A stretch of DNA of 64,000 bases from Gilvimarinus polysaccharolyticus (GCF_001187555.1 NZ_LFIJ01000002.1:992545-1056544), one strand, 5' to 3'; counted from the first letter of the stretch, positions 9,794 to 20,388 are shown. A program made the numbers and translations. The notes: generated by a model from the letters alone, not told the origin.

Positions 9794-12409
9794 ATGCAAC
9801 AGCTACCAGAAACCCTGCGGGAAAATGTCCGATTATTGGGCGAGCTGCTGGGTGAGATCATTCGCGATCATGAAGGCGAAGAGCGTTTTGCTAAAATTGA
9901 GGCTATTCGCCAACTGGGCAAAAGTATCAATCAAAGTGAAGACGAAGATTCGAGCGAGTTGGTGGCCATGTTGGGCGAGCTGGATGACAGCGACATCTTG
10001 CCAATCGTCCGAGCGTTCAATCAGTTTTTGAACCTTGCCAATATGGCTGATCAAGAATACAGCGCCAGTGCCGAGGCCGAGCCCGAAGATGGTTTAAAAA
10101 CCATGGTGCTAGATTTTGCCGATACTTATGGCAAAGAGAATCTGCTGGAGGTGATGCAAAACCTTAGTATTGAGCTGGTACTTACCGCGCACCCGACCGA
10201 GGTGACACGTCGTACCCTTATTCGTAAATACGATCAAATTGTAAACACTTTGTCGGATCAACAGCGCGGTAACTTACTGTCGTTTGAAAAAGACAAGGTG
10301 ATTGGACGCCTGCACCGCTTGGTCGAAGAAATGTGGAGCACCGATGAGATTCGCGGTGAACGCCCAAGCGCGGTCGATGAAGCCAAGTGGGGCTTTGCGG
10401 TGATTGAGAACAGCCTGTGGCAAGCGTTGCCCGATTTTATTCGGCACATGGACCGTATTTGCACCAACCACTTAGGCCAGAGTTTGCCGATCAATTTGCA
10501 ACCGTTTAGTTTTTATTCGTGGATGGGGGGCGACCGCGATGGCAACCCTAATGTAACGCACGAGGTTACCCGCGAAGTATTATTGCTTGGACGCTGGATG
10601 GCGGCCGAGTTGTATTTACTCGACATACAGAGTTTGTATGGCGATTTAAGTATGCACCAAGCGAGCGCCGAGCTGCGTGAGAGTGTGGGCGATAGCGAAA
10701 CTCCTTATCGCGATTTCCTAGCGCCCTTGCGCAGTCAAATTCAAGCCACGCTCGACTGGGCTGAAGCTAGTTTAAAAAATCAAGATCCGCAACGCCCCAA
10801 AAATCTTATCGAGTCGCGCGAAGATTTATTAGCGCCTTTGATGGCGTGTTACCGCTCGTTAAAAGATGTGGGTTTACCGCACATTGCCAACGGCCCACTG
10901 CTAGACACTATTCGTCGTGTTCACAGCTTTGGCATTAATTTAGTGCCGCTCGATATCAGGCAAGATGGCGAGCGTCATATAAAAGTGATGGACGAATTAA
11001 CCAATTACTTAGATATGGGTAGCTACCTTGAGTGGAGCGAATCACAGCGACAAGAATTTTTGCTGAAACATTTGCAAGAGAAGCGCCCATTGTTTCCCGC
11101 TGTCTGGCCGGTAAGTGACGAAGGCCGTGAAGTGCTTGATACTTGTAAAGTTATTGCCAGCGAACCGCGTGAGACGTTATCGCAATATATTATTTCTATG
11201 GCAAAACAGCCGTCCGATGTCTTAGTGGTGGCACTGCTGTTAAAAGAATGCGGTATGGGTTGGAATATGCCCATCGTACCGCTGTTTGAAACCTTGGATG
11301 ACTTGGATCGCTCGGCTGAGGTAATGGAATTGTTGTGGCAGCTGCCTTGGTACAAAGAGTACACCAGCGCAAAACAAACAGTGATGATCGGCTACTCTGA
11401 TTCGGCCAAAGATGCTGGTAAATTTGCCGCAACTTGGGCGCAGTACAAATCGCAAGAGCGATTGGTCACCTTGGCCGAAAAATACGGCATTGATTTAATT
11501 TTATTCCACGGCCGCGGTGGCACAGTCGGTCGCGGCGGCGGCCCGGTAGAAAAAGCCATGGCATCGCAACCGCCGGGTTCGGTAAAAGGTAAGATTCGGG
11601 TGACCGAGCAAGGCGAAATGATTCGCTATAAGTTTGGTCTGCCCAAAGTGGCCTTTAGTAGTTTCTCAATTTACGTAGCGGCGACTTTACGTGCAACTAT
11701 GCAGCCACACGCGGCACCTACTGATGAATGGCGCGACTTGATCGAGCGCATGTCGCATGCCAGCCTTGAGGGGTATCGGCGTGTGGTGCGAGGGCATCCA
11801 CAATTTGTGCCTTATTTCCGCAACCTGACTCCCGAGCAAGAGCTGGGCCTATTAGCGTTAGGTTCGCGTCCGGCCAAGCGTAAAGCGACCGGTGGCATAG
11901 AAAGCTTGCGCGCTATTCCTTGGGTGTTTGCTTGGATGCAAGTGCGGTTAAATTTACCCGCCTGGCTCGGTGCGCGCCAAGCGTTAGAGTTTGCACTAGA
12001 GCACGCGCCTGGAACTTTGAATGATATGGTCGACAACTGGCCATTTTTCTCATCGTTTTTGGACCTGCTCGAAATGGTCATCGGCAAAGCCGACGGCCCT
12101 ATTGCCGCGTATTACGAGAAGGAGTTAGTGCCCGCAGAGCTGCATCCGTTAGGGCAGCAATTACGCGCCGACTTAGGTGCCCTTGAGGTGCTGATAAATC
12201 GTATTAAACGTCAAGACGAACTGTTTGACTCCGACCCTATGTTGCGCCAAGCATTAAATGTGCGTAAACCGTATATAGATCCACTCAACTACTTACAGGC
12301 CGAGCTACTTAAGCGTCATCGTAGTGGTAAGCCTTTCAGTGAAGAGCTAGAGCGCGCGCTTAAAGTCACAATGGCGGGTATCTCGGCGGGGATGCGCAAT
12401 ACCGGCTAA
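9794..12409 (+). CDS. ppc: Phosphoenolpyruvate carboxylase
   Basis: Carboxylates phosphoenolpyruvate to oxaloacetate, the main anaplerotic step to the TCA cycle in many proteobacteria. 871 residues, normal for the bacterial enzyme. The catalytic His is His133 in LTAHPTEVTRRT; the second signature GYSDSAKDAG (about 534-543) and the glycine-rich FHGRGGTVGRGGG loop are intact. The C-terminus AGISAGMRNTG keeps the buried-tail motif of the family. Single-gene unit: 340-nt leader and its own terminator at 12458-12483. Confidence 0.98.
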   Translation: MQQLPETLRENVRLLGELLGEIIRDHEGEERFAKIEAIRQLGKSINQSEDEDSSELVAMLGELDDSDILPIVRAFNQFLNLANMADQEYSASAEAEPEDGLKTMVLDFADTYGKENLLEVMQNLSIELVLTAHPTEVTRRTLIRKYDQIVNTLSDQQRGNLLSFEKDKVIGRLHRLVEEMWSTDEIRGERPSAVDEAKWGFAVIENSLWQALPDFIRHMDRICTNHLGQSLPINLQPFSFYSWMGGDRDGNPNVTHEVTREVLLLGRWMAAELYLLDIQSLYGDLSMHQASAELRESVGDSETPYRDFLAPLRSQIQATLDWAEASLKNQDPQRPKNLIESREDLLAPLMACYRSLKDVGLPHIANGPLLDTIRRVHSFGINLVPLDIRQDGERHIKVMDELTNYLDMGSYLEWSESQRQEFLLKHLQEKRPLFPAVWPVSDEGREVLDTCKVIASEPRETLSQYIISMAKQPSDVLVVALLLKECGMGWNMPIVPLFETLDDLDRSAEVMELLWQLPWYKEYTSAKQTVMIGYSDSAKDAGKFAATWAQYKSQERLVTLAEKYGIDLILFHGRGGTVGRGGGPVEKAMASQPPGSVKGKIRVTEQGEMIRYKFGLPKVAFSSFSIYVAATLRATMQPHAAPTDEWRDLIERMSHASLEGYRRVVRGHPQFVPYFRNLTPEQELGLLALGSRPAKRKATGGIESLRAIPWVFAWMQVRLNLPAWLGARQALEFALEHAPGTLNDMVDNWPFFSSFLDLLEMVIGKADGPIAAYYEKELVPAELHPLGQQLRADLGALEVLINRIKRQDELFDSDPMLRQALNVRKPYIDPLNYLQAELLKRHRSGKPFSEELERALKVTMAGISAGMRNTG

Positions 12410-12457
12410 CCTAACAATGCTAAATCGGTTATGCTGCTTAGTCGCAGTGTCCATTAG

Positions 12458-12483
12458 GCCTCTGGGTAACCAGGGGCTTTTTT
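12458..12483 (+). terminator. ppc terminator
   Basis: Stem GCCTCTGG (12458-12465), loop GTAA, stem CCAGGGGC (12470-12477; one T-G pair) followed by six Ts. Confidence 0.85.
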
Positions 12484-12506
12484 GTATCAATCCATAAGGA
12501 AACACC

Positions 12507-13406
12507 ATGCGCTGGAAAAACCGTAGACGCAGTTCCAATATTGATGACCGACGTGGTCAACGTTTAGCAGGTGGCGGTAGCGGTGGTGGATCTACAGTTT
12601 TACTGCGCTTATTACCGATGTTGCTAGGGCGGCGCGGTGGCAAGTGGATGATCGCATTGGTGCTGGGTTTGATGGCGGCGTCATACTTTGGGATTGATTT
12701 GCCGTTTTTATCGTTGGGTAATAATACCAGCGCGCCTAGCCAAGCACATCAGCCAACTGCAGCCGAGCAAGAGTTGGCTGAGTTTACCGCGGTGGTGTTG
12801 GCCGATACCGAAGACACTTGGACGGAGTTATTTAAGCAGGCAGGCTTGCAGTACCAAAAACCTAAACTGGTTTTGTTTAGTGGCGCGGTGCAATCAGCGT
12901 GTGGTCGAGCCAGCGCTGCGGTTGGCCCGTTTTATTGCCCTGCTGATAAACAGGTATATATCGATTTAAGCTTTTATCAGGATTTAAAAAATCGCCACAA
13001 CGCACCCGGTGATTTTGCGCAAGCTTATGTGATTGCACACGAGGTTGGGCATCACGTGCAAAACTTATTAGGGGTGTCTGATAAGGTGCGCCAGCGCCAG
13101 GCGGCACTCGATAAGGCTGGTGCAAATCACATGTCCGTTTTACAAGAGTTGCAAGCCGATTGTTTTGCCGGAATTTGGGGGCACCACGCCGATCGCTTTC
13201 GACAAATGCTAGAGCCAGGTGATTTAGATGAGGCGCTGGTTGCCGCCGCTGCAATTGGCGATGACCGTTTACAGCGTGAAGCGCAAGGTTCGGTTCAGCC
13301 CGAAAGCTTTACCCATGGCACCTCTGCACAGCGGATGCACTGGTTTAAAATGGGCTTTGATAGTGGTTCTATAAGTGCATGTGACACATTTTCGACTGAC
13401 TCATAG
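12507..13406 (+). CDS. ypfJ: YpfJ-like neutral zinc metallopeptidase
   Basis: Membrane-anchored putative zinc metallopeptidase of the YpfJ/KPN_02809 family (Pfam zinc_peptidase type); the substrate is unknown. 299 residues: a basic N-terminus with RRSSNIDDRRG, a glycine-rich stretch, one transmembrane segment (about 47-66), then the catalytic part with HEVGHH at 178-183 (HExxH) and a downstream ELQADCFAGIW helix supplying the third ligand. AAGGAA ribosome-binding site before ATG 12507. It ends 5 nt before the stop of the convergent AraC-type gene. Confidence 0.9.
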   Translation: MRWKNRRRSSNIDDRRGQRLAGGGSGGGSTVLLRLLPMLLGRRGGKWMIALVLGLMAASYFGIDLPFLSLGNNTSAPSQAHQPTAAEQELAEFTAVVLADTEDTWTELFKQAGLQYQKPKLVLFSGAVQSACGRASAAVGPFYCPADKQVYIDLSFYQDLKNRHNAPGDFAQAYVIAHEVGHHVQNLLGVSDKVRQRQAALDKAGANHMSVLQELQADCFAGIWGHHADRFRQMLEPGDLDEALVAAAAIGDDRLQREAQGSVQPESFTHGTSAQRMHWFKMGFDSGSISACDTFSTDS

Positions 13407-13411
13407 ATGCG

Positions 13412-14572
13412 TTATGACATCTGACGTTTGCGGTATTCCGAGGGTGTCACCCCAACGGTTTTTTTAAACAGAGTGTTAAATGTTGCTTTGCTGTTAAAAC
13501 CTGCCTCATACAAAATATCTAAAACATTCATTGATTGTTTGTCCGGCGCCTGCAGTAATTCTTTTGCGGTAGTGATTCGATAGCTATTAATAAACTCAAA
13601 AAAGTTTCGTCCAAAATGTCGATTTATCATGGCAGATAAAGTTTTTTGCGGCATATCCAATGAGCACGCCAATTGATCGATAGTGAGGGAGTGTTGTAAG
13701 TAAGGTCGTTCGGTGTTCATGTATCTTAGCAACCGTTCAATGTCGTCGTCATTAAATGGAGCTTTATCACTTGGAGAGTGTTTTATTAACGATTCGTCTA
13801 CTGCTCCCACTACACTGGAGTGGCGTAAGCTGAAAAATATCAAAACACTGACTAAAAGAAATGCCAGATAGTTTGCGGTTAATCCTACTGAGCTGAAATC
13901 TAAGGTTAAGCCAAAGTGGATGCTCGCTAAAATCATACTGGCAACGACAATAGCTATTATTCTTAATACCAAGAATCCATCAACTAACAGGTTTAGCCAT
14001 TTAAAATCCATAGCTTGGATATCAGAGAAGCTATCGCGAATGCGTGCCCGGTAGCGACGTATTTCAAGCACGCAAGCAATACCAAAGCTAAGCCGAATAA
14101 GCTCGCGAAAAAATGTAACGTAGTTCATGTATTTGGGCGCCAAGGTCAGCTCGTACCCTTGTTGTAGCGCCAGTTTAGAGTCGGAACTTAAGGTGTAATA
14201 AAATACGATTTCATAAATGACGTATGCGCAAAATGGTAATAAGTACAATAACTCCCAAGATCTGGGGCGGTAATTTCGGTATACCACACTGCGGGTATAC
14301 CACAGTAGTAGTGGCCCTTCGATCCAATAGGCAAAGCCAAAAATATAAAATAAATTAGGCGATGCCTCGAGGGCGACAGCGCGAAACTCCGCGCCAAAAT
14401 TAATTAAAATATCCAGTGGTATTGCCGCATGCGATAGTAAAAATAATGCCAGAAATAAATTTTGAGGCATGTGACCACGGCTGAGCGCTAGCAACAGTAT
14501 GGCGTATAAAATGCATTGATACGCGGTCATTAAAAGAACGACATCGTGGGTGTTAAATATTACAGAGTCCAT
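13412..14572 (-). CDS. Membrane-bound AraC-family regulator
   Basis: 386 residues. The N-terminal 250 residues hold about seven hydrophobic segments (7TM-type sensor region). The C-terminal 100 residues form an AraC/XylS double helix-turn-helix: LTIDQLACSLDMPQKTLSAM near 290-310, and the ILYEAGFNSKATFNTLFKK helix with the GVTPSEYRK ending near 350-380. The same layout occurs in regulators next to polysaccharide-use genes. It diverges from the GH9 cellulase 354 nt away, which makes that gene a likely target; the ligand is unknown. Confidence 0.85.
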   Translation of the reverse strand: MDSVIFNTHDVVLLMTAYQCILYAILLLALSRGHMPQNLFLALFLLSHAAIPLDILINFGAEFRAVALEASPNLFYIFGFAYWIEGPLLLWYTRSVVYRNYRPRSWELLYLLPFCAYVIYEIVFYYTLSSDSKLALQQGYELTLAPKYMNYVTFFRELIRLSFGIACVLEIRRYRARIRDSFSDIQAMDFKWLNLLVDGFLVLRIIAIVVASMILASIHFGLTLDFSSVGLTANYLAFLLVSVLIFFSLRHSSVVGAVDESLIKHSPSDKAPFNDDDIERLLRYMNTERPYLQHSLTIDQLACSLDMPQKTLSAMINRHFGRNFFEFINSYRITTAKELLQAPDKQSMNVLDILYEAGFNSKATFNTLFKKTVGVTPSEYRKRQMS

Positions 14573-14926
14573 AATTTGGCCAAGTTTTTATTAGTTTTTA
14601 CGCGCCAATATGTTGTTATTTGTGCCAGCAAGAGTTGTTGATGTTACCTAAGCAGTATATCAATTTGACGTAAACAAGTCGCATTGCAGAAAAACATATT
14701 CACGAAGATAAATGTGCCAGCCTTGTGTGGTAAGGGCTGTAGGCGTTCGATGTTTGTTTGAACGTATTAATTCTCGCCCGGTCGGGTAGTTAGACGATGC
14801 TCTGATTTGATTGTGATTAATTGTTTGCCCTTCATAGATGGTGAAGAAAATGAAGTGAAGGATTTGGTGTCTATTGCGTTTTAATGTAATGCATAGACCC
14901 ATAACAATAATCAAAATGGGAGAGTC
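14573..14926. promoter_or_regulatory. Divergent regulator/cellulase promoter region
   Basis: 354 nt between the AraC-type gene and the cellulase, with no supportable gene. Visible dyads: CAGCCTT (14718-14724) with AAGGGCTG (14732-14739), and CCCG-GT-CGGG around 14770. Either could be an AraC-type operator but neither is strong. The cellulase ribosome-binding site GGGAG is at 14918-14922. Confidence 0.4.
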
Positions 14927-17900
14927 ATGGTGAACAAAAATCATAGATTTACATGCCGGCGAAACATGCTTGCGCTGGTGCTGGCCTGCGGTGCTGGATC
15001 ATTAGCGGCACAATCAGCTTTGGCTGAGGCAAATTTATTCGAGAACTCAAGCTTTGATGGAAATTATTTTCCTTGGGTTGTGAGTAGTGATTGGGGTGAA
15101 GCTGATTTTAGCGCCACTGTGGTGAATGATCAGCTGTGTCTGAATGTAACAGACTCTGGTACTTTTGAGTGGGGCATTACCTTGCGTCAAGATGGCATAA
15201 AGCTTACCGCTGGTACCGAGTACAGCTACAGCTTTGATGTAAAAGCCAGTAACGCCTCCAGTGTTAAATTTCAGGTGACGCACGAGCTTGATGGATGGAT
15301 TGGTATTCATACCCCTACGGCTAGTGCTGTCAGCACCAGCTGGACGACTCTCCAAGGTTTATTTACACCTAGCAGCGATTACGAAGGTGTTTACGCCGGT
15401 TTTCAGATGGGCGGAGGGCTTGTGCCTGATAACACCGAAATTTGTTTTGATAATATTGAACTGATCTGTCCTGATTGTGAGGACGTCACCGATGAGTCTA
15501 GCTTCACTCCCGTGCACGTCAATCAGGCCGGTTATCTCACGGCATTGGATAAAATAGCCACTTATGCGGTGCCTAGTGATGCGTCCGTTAAAACAGCTCC
15601 CCGAAGCTGGCGTTTACTTCAAGGTACGCGCGCGCAAGTAGAGGCGGGTAGCGCGACCGAGGTGGCAACAGGTGTTAGTGCAAGTGTTGGTAGTGATAGT
15701 GCATCGGGAGATTATTTACATAGCATAGATTTCTCTAATGTGACCGCGACGGGTGCTGAGTTTGTTCTTGAGGTGAGTGAAGGCATCGAGATAATTTACA
15801 GCCCTACGTTTGCGATTAATGATGATGTTTATAGCCAGCTGAAATACGACGCTTTGGCGTATTTTTATCATAACCGCGCCGGTATGGCGATAGATGCTGC
15901 ATTGGTGGGTAATGATTTAGCGCGCGATGCTGGGCATGTCTACGACAATAATTTATCTACTAAAGGCTGTGTTGATGCTAGTTTTGAATGCCGCAATAAC
16001 CTAGATGTAGGTGGTGGCTGGTACGATGCGGGTGATCATGGTAAGTATGTGGTCAATGGCGGTATTTCTGTCTGGACCATGCTTAATCAGTATGAGCGAG
16101 CAATGCATTTGGGTGCTAACGCGGCTGACTTTTCTGATGGCACCATGGCTATACCGGAAGCGGGAAATGGTATCGCCGATATACTTGATGAGGCGCGCTA
16201 TGAGATTGAGTGGATCTTAAAAATGCAGATCCCGCAAGGGGCTGATAAAGCGGGAATGGTGTATCACAAGCTTCATGATGACGCTTGGACCGGTAATGCG
16301 TTTAATCCAGCAGACGCCACGTCTACTGGAAATCCTCGTCACGTTTGGGCTCCATCAACGGCGGCGACATTAAATTTTGCAGCCATAGGTGCGCAATGCT
16401 ATCGCGTGTATCGCACTATCGATCCAGACTTTGCCGCAGAGTGTTTAACAAAAGCTCAGTTAGCTTATCAGGCGGCTAAGAATAATGCTTATCAGCGTTC
16501 CCCTTTAACTCACAGCTCAAACGATGGTGGCGGCCAGTATGAAGACCTGCCAGGTGATCGCTTGGCTGAAGGGGCATCCTATGTGCAGGACGAATTTTAT
16601 TGGGCGGCAACGGAGTTGTATATTGCCGCTAATTTATCGGGCACCTTAAATCCTGTTGGATTTGCATCCGATATGCAGGCCGCGAGCGCTTATCATCTAC
16701 TTATGCCTGCTACCGATCCGCAAACCAGTATGACATGGGCACACGTTTCAGGCCTTGGTGTGCTGTCTTTGGCGACGGTAGGTGACGATGTTCCGGTAGA
16801 TGCCAGCTGGGTTGCACAAGCTCGTCAGGCGGTGATTGATCGTGCCGATGTGTACGTGACAGCCACTCAGGCGGAGGGCTATGGTGTACCTTTTAATGTT
16901 AATACTGTGTATTGGGGCTCCAATTCCAATGTGCTTAACAACACATTATTAATGGGATTAGCGCGTGATTTTAGCGGTTGCACGGATGGTTCTTATGTCG
17001 AGGCTATGAACCGTTCTATGGGTTATATTTTAGGACGCAACCCAATGGGCGTATCGTATGTAACAGGTTTTGGTGAGACTGCCGTAGAAAATCCACATCA
17101 TCGCTACTGGGCTCATAGTGTTAATTCCAATTATCCAACGCCACCAGCAGGTGTACTTGTGGGTGGTCCAAACGCGGGCATGGAAGATCCTGTCGCTCAA
17201 GCTTTATTGGCCGGATGCGACCCTCTGAAATGTTATGTAGATGAACTGCAAGCTTTCTCTACGAATGAAATTACCATTAACTGGAATACTCCGTTAGCTT
17301 GGGCGGCGGCGTATATGGATGAAGTGGCAAAAGGTGATATACCGCAAGCGTGTGGTGGTGTTACGGCTTTGCCGGGCGTCTTACCTTTGGGGGCATCCAG
17401 TACCGGTCAAATAAATTTGGCGGTATTAAATGGTGACAATAACTCGTTAACTTACGAGATTGTTGATCAGCCTCAACACGGAGTATTGGGGACAGCAGGG
17501 ATCGGTTCCGGTATCGTGACTTATAGCATGACAGGCTCTGGTAGCTCGGACAGCTTTAGTTACCGTATCTTTGATATCAATAGTGGTGTTTGGTCGGAAC
17601 CGGCGCTAGTGAGTATCAGCCGGGATACGGTAGGTGCTGCTTGTAGTTTTGATACGACGCTATTGCCCCATCAATATAGCAACCAATGGCAAGGTGAGAT
17701 CGCGATTGAAAACACATCGGCATCGGCTACCTCTGAGTGGGAGGTGATTCTTGAGTTTCCTGCTGGAACCACGATGAGTTCTGCCTGGGGGCCGCAGATG
17801 GAATCCCTTGGTGCTAATCGCTATCGAGTGTTTAGCTCGGCATGGAATGCTGTGATTCCCGCCGGACAAGCCTATGTATTTGGTGTGGCTGGAGATGGTA

Positions 17901-18676
17901 GTAATGGCCTAATGGAAGAGCCCGTTTTATCGGGTGAAACCTGTGGTGAGCCAGTTAATAAAACATTGCTGCTTTATGACACGATTGATAATGGTGTTTT
18001 TTATTACACTTTGCCCGTAGCAAGCTTTTTTAATGCCACAGGTGTTCCTGACGAAAACATTATTGCTTACATCGATGGCGAAGCTTACGACTTGACCGGT
18101 ATTTTTTGCTGCCGAGGCAACTTTTTTATGTGGCAGCAAGGACTTAGCTTGGGCGATCACACTATCTCTATTACGACCGGTAGTGGCTTAGCGCAAGAAG
18201 AAGACAGTGCTACTTTCACGCACAGCAATGCTATGGCTTCGTGCAGTATCGATAGTGTTGAAGAGTGGGGCGGAAATGGTTGGGAGGCAACAATCGCCAT
18301 TGAAAACCGAGGCTTTGTTCCCGGCTCCTATTCGGGTTATTACTGGGATTGGGCAGCCCCCAATGCTGAAGTGTTAGCGGGTGACCATTGGTCGGTTAAG
18401 CTTGAGTGGCTGACTAATGATTACAGTACTGATGCATCATCTAAAGCGATTTTGGTGCCTGACGGTAGCGCCAATGTAGAAGAGCAACTTTATACAAATG
18501 GCTTTAATGCTAATCGTTATATGTATTTCTTGACCGCGGCAGATCGCACGGGAGAGATTGCGGGCCACGGTGTCCAGTATGTAACTTTGCAAGGGCAGGG
18601 AAGCTTCGTCCAAGCTGATGGAAGTAATCCGTATATTGGTTGTTCGTTTGGCAACTATGATCAATATGATCAGTAG
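14927..18676 (+). CDS. Secreted multidomain GH9 endoglucanase
   Basis: 1249 residues. Signal peptide 1-33 (cleavage after ALA); a CBM4/9-like beta-sandwich about 36-185; the Ig-like domain that precedes GH9 modules about 195-300; GH9 catalytic domain about 305-820; a cadherin/Big-like repeat about 830-905; and two CBM2-like modules near 910-1010 and 1105-1249 separated by a shorter beta-rich segment. Catalytic residues are in place: DAGD with Asp367 and Asp370, His724/725 in NPHHRYWAHS, and the acid Glu781 in STNEITINWN. It should hydrolyse beta-1,4-glucan outside the cell. Single gene with its own terminator, facing a membrane AraC regulator. The carbohydrate-binding assignments outside GH9 are by resemblance only. 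Confidence 0.9.
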   Translation: MVNKNHRFTCRRNMLALVLACGAGSLAAQSALAEANLFENSSFDGNYFPWVVSSDWGEADFSATVVNDQLCLNVTDSGTFEWGITLRQDGIKLTAGTEYSYSFDVKASNASSVKFQVTHELDGWIGIHTPTASAVSTSWTTLQGLFTPSSDYEGVYAGFQMGGGLVPDNTEICFDNIELICPDCEDVTDESSFTPVHVNQAGYLTALDKIATYAVPSDASVKTAPRSWRLLQGTRAQVEAGSATEVATGVSASVGSDSASGDYLHSIDFSNVTATGAEFVLEVSEGIEIIYSPTFAINDDVYSQLKYDALAYFYHNRAGMAIDAALVGNDLARDAGHVYDNNLSTKGCVDASFECRNNLDVGGGWYDAGDHGKYVVNGGISVWTMLNQYERAMHLGANAADFSDGTMAIPEAGNGIADILDEARYEIEWILKMQIPQGADKAGMVYHKLHDDAWTGNAFNPADATSTGNPRHVWAPSTAATLNFAAIGAQCYRVYRTIDPDFAAECLTKAQLAYQAAKNNAYQRSPLTHSSNDGGGQYEDLPGDRLAEGASYVQDEFYWAATELYIAANLSGTLNPVGFASDMQAASAYHLLMPATDPQTSMTWAHVSGLGVLSLATVGDDVPVDASWVAQARQAVIDRADVYVTATQAEGYGVPFNVNTVYWGSNSNVLNNTLLMGLARDFSGCTDGSYVEAMNRSMGYILGRNPMGVSYVTGFGETAVENPHHRYWAHSVNSNYPTPPAGVLVGGPNAGMEDPVAQALLAGCDPLKCYVDELQAFSTNEITINWNTPLAWAAAYMDEVAKGDIPQACGGVTALPGVLPLGASSTGQINLAVLNGDNNSLTYEIVDQPQHGVLGTAGIGSGIVTYSMTGSGSSDSFSYRIFDINSGVWSEPALVSISRDTVGAACSFDTTLLPHQYSNQWQGEIAIENTSASATSEWEVILEFPAGTTMSSAWGPQMESLGANRYRVFSSAWNAVIPAGQAYVFGVAGDGSNGLMEEPVLSGETCGEPVNKTLLLYDTIDNGVFYYTLPVASFFNATGVPDENIIAYIDGEAYDLTGIFCCRGNFFMWQQGLSLGDHTISITTGSGLAQEEDSATFTHSNAMASCSIDSVEEWGGNGWEATIAIENRGFVPGSYSGYYWDWAAPNAEVLAGDHWSVKLEWLTNDYSTDASSKAILVPDGSANVEEQLYTNGFNANRYMYFLTAADRTGEIAGHGVQYVTLQGQGSFVQADGSNPYIGCSFGNYDQYDQ

Positions 18677-18716
18677 TTTTAGAGTGAGTTAGTGAAGTTT
18701 TATATCAAGAGATAGT

Positions 18717-18748
18717 AAAAAGGCCAGTATTGCTACTGGCCTTTTTTT
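18717..18748 (+). terminator. Cellulase terminator
   Basis: A-tract, stem AGGCCAGTA (18721-18729), loop TTGC, perfect complementary stem 18734-18742 and seven Ts. The symmetry allows use by the convergent yjgR-like gene too. Confidence 0.92.
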
Positions 18749-18826
18749 GTTTAAAATTTTTTATAAATCGCGGTAGTTACTGTTGTCGCTGTATTATGAA
18801 TGGTGGTTTCTGGCGTAAAACGAGTG

Positions 18827-20272
18827 TTATTTTAATAACGAGCCAAGTAAGCCACGGACGAGTTTACGTCCCACACCGCTGCCTAAGCTGCGAACAATAC
18901 TTTTTAAGAATGCCTCACCGACCCCTTGTCGAGATGATGATCGTTTGCGGCTTGCTTTGGGCTTGGCTGATGATTTTTCCTCTTGTTTGGCTAAAGCCTG
19001 CTGGCGTTTTTGTAAAATCTCATGGGCAGACTCTGGGTCTACGGCGTTTTTATAGCGAGAAAACAATGCGTCGGTCTTGATAATGGTAGCTCTGGCAGCT
19101 TCGCTGATGGGGCCGATTTGAGATCGTGGTGGAGCCATCATAGTGCGCTCTACCATGCTGGGTATGCCGCCTTCTTGTAAGGTTGATACCAGGGCCTCAC
19201 CCACTCCCAGCTCAGAAATAAGCTGCTCGGTATCGAGCTCTGGATTGGGCCGAAAGGATTGTGCGGCAATGCGTACGGCTTTTTTCTCTTTTGGGGTATA
19301 AGCGCGTAGTGCGTGTTGAATTCGGTTGCCCAACTGTCCCAAAACCGAATCGGGGATATCGCTAGGACTTTGGCTGATAAAATAAATTCCTACTCCCTTT
19401 GAGCGAATCAATCTAACAACCTGCTCAATCTTATCGACAAAGACTTTAGGGCAATCTTTAAACAATAAATGCGCCTCGTCAAAAAACAGTACCATGACGG
19501 GTTTTTCTGGATCGCCTACCTCAGGTAAATTTTCAAATAGTTCTGACATCAACCAAAGTAAAAAGATGGCGTAGGTTTTAGGGGTGTTCATTAGTGATCG
19601 GGCATCGAGTACATTAATGATACCGCGGTTGTTGTGGGTCGCGATTAAATCGCTAAACTCGAGGGATGGTTCGCCAAAGAATGATTCTAAGCCTTCTTGT
19701 TCGAGCAATATTAAACGCCGTCGAATAGCGGCAATAGAAGCGCTAGAAATACGGCCATAAACCTTTTGTACATCGGCTGAGTTTTCTTGAATAAAACTTA
19801 GGCTAGTCTTTAAATCATTTAAGTCTATTAGCAGCAGACCCTGCTCGTCAGCGTAATCAAAGATAATACTTAAAATAGACTCTTGGGTATCGTTTAAATC
19901 CAATAGTCGAGCTAAAAATTGTGGCCCTAAGTCAGATAATGCGAGTCGTACAGGAATGCCCTTTTGCGCGTTAATATCCCAAAATCGTACTGGGTTTTCA
20001 GCAAAGGAGAAGTCTGCAATAGTCATTGCTGCAAGTCGTTCATCGACTTTTTTATGGGGTTTTCCTGGCTGCGCCAAGCCCGACAAATCACCTTTTATAT
20101 CCGCGACAAACACCGGCACGCCAATGTTGGCGAAACCCTCGGCCAGTACCTGCATGCTGACTGTTTTACCGGTGCCGGTGGCGCCGGCAATTAATCCGTG
20201 ACGGTTGGCCAATGCTGGCAATAAGCAGACATTGCGACCATTTGCGCCGCCGACAACCAAAGATGAAGCCAT
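18827..20272 (-). CDS. yjgR: YjgR-like HerA/FtsK-type ATPase (DUF853)
   Basis: 481 residues. Walker A GATGTGKT near 30-37 and Walker B VLFFDEAHLLF near 265 identify a P-loop ATPase of the DUF853 branch, related to HerA-type DNA translocases; its biological role is unknown. A Lys/Ser/Arg-rich basic linker precedes a short C-terminal region (about 430-481), as in E. coli YjgR (about 500 residues). Monocistronic, convergent with the cellulase. Confidence 0.88.
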   Translation of the reverse strand: MASSLVVGGANGRNVCLLPALANRHGLIAGATGTGKTVSMQVLAEGFANIGVPVFVADIKGDLSGLAQPGKPHKKVDERLAAMTIADFSFAENPVRFWDINAQKGIPVRLALSDLGPQFLARLLDLNDTQESILSIIFDYADEQGLLLIDLNDLKTSLSFIQENSADVQKVYGRISSASIAAIRRRLILLEQEGLESFFGEPSLEFSDLIATHNNRGIINVLDARSLMNTPKTYAIFLLWLMSELFENLPEVGDPEKPVMVLFFDEAHLLFKDCPKVFVDKIEQVVRLIRSKGVGIYFISQSPSDIPDSVLGQLGNRIQHALRAYTPKEKKAVRIAAQSFRPNPELDTEQLISELGVGEALVSTLQEGGIPSMVERTMMAPPRSQIGPISEAARATIIKTDALFSRYKNAVDPESAHEILQKRQQALAKQEEKSSAKPKASRKRSSSRQGVGEAFLKSIVRSLGSGVGRKLVRGLLGSLLK

Positions 20273-20388
20273 AGCATTTCCTCTGTATAGATGCTTATTC
20301 GTTGTGCAGCTTAATTATGTAGCTGATAACCATAGACTTTCCGTCCAAAGAGATCAAACTTTAATCTAGCAAGCAGCCTACCTTTATT

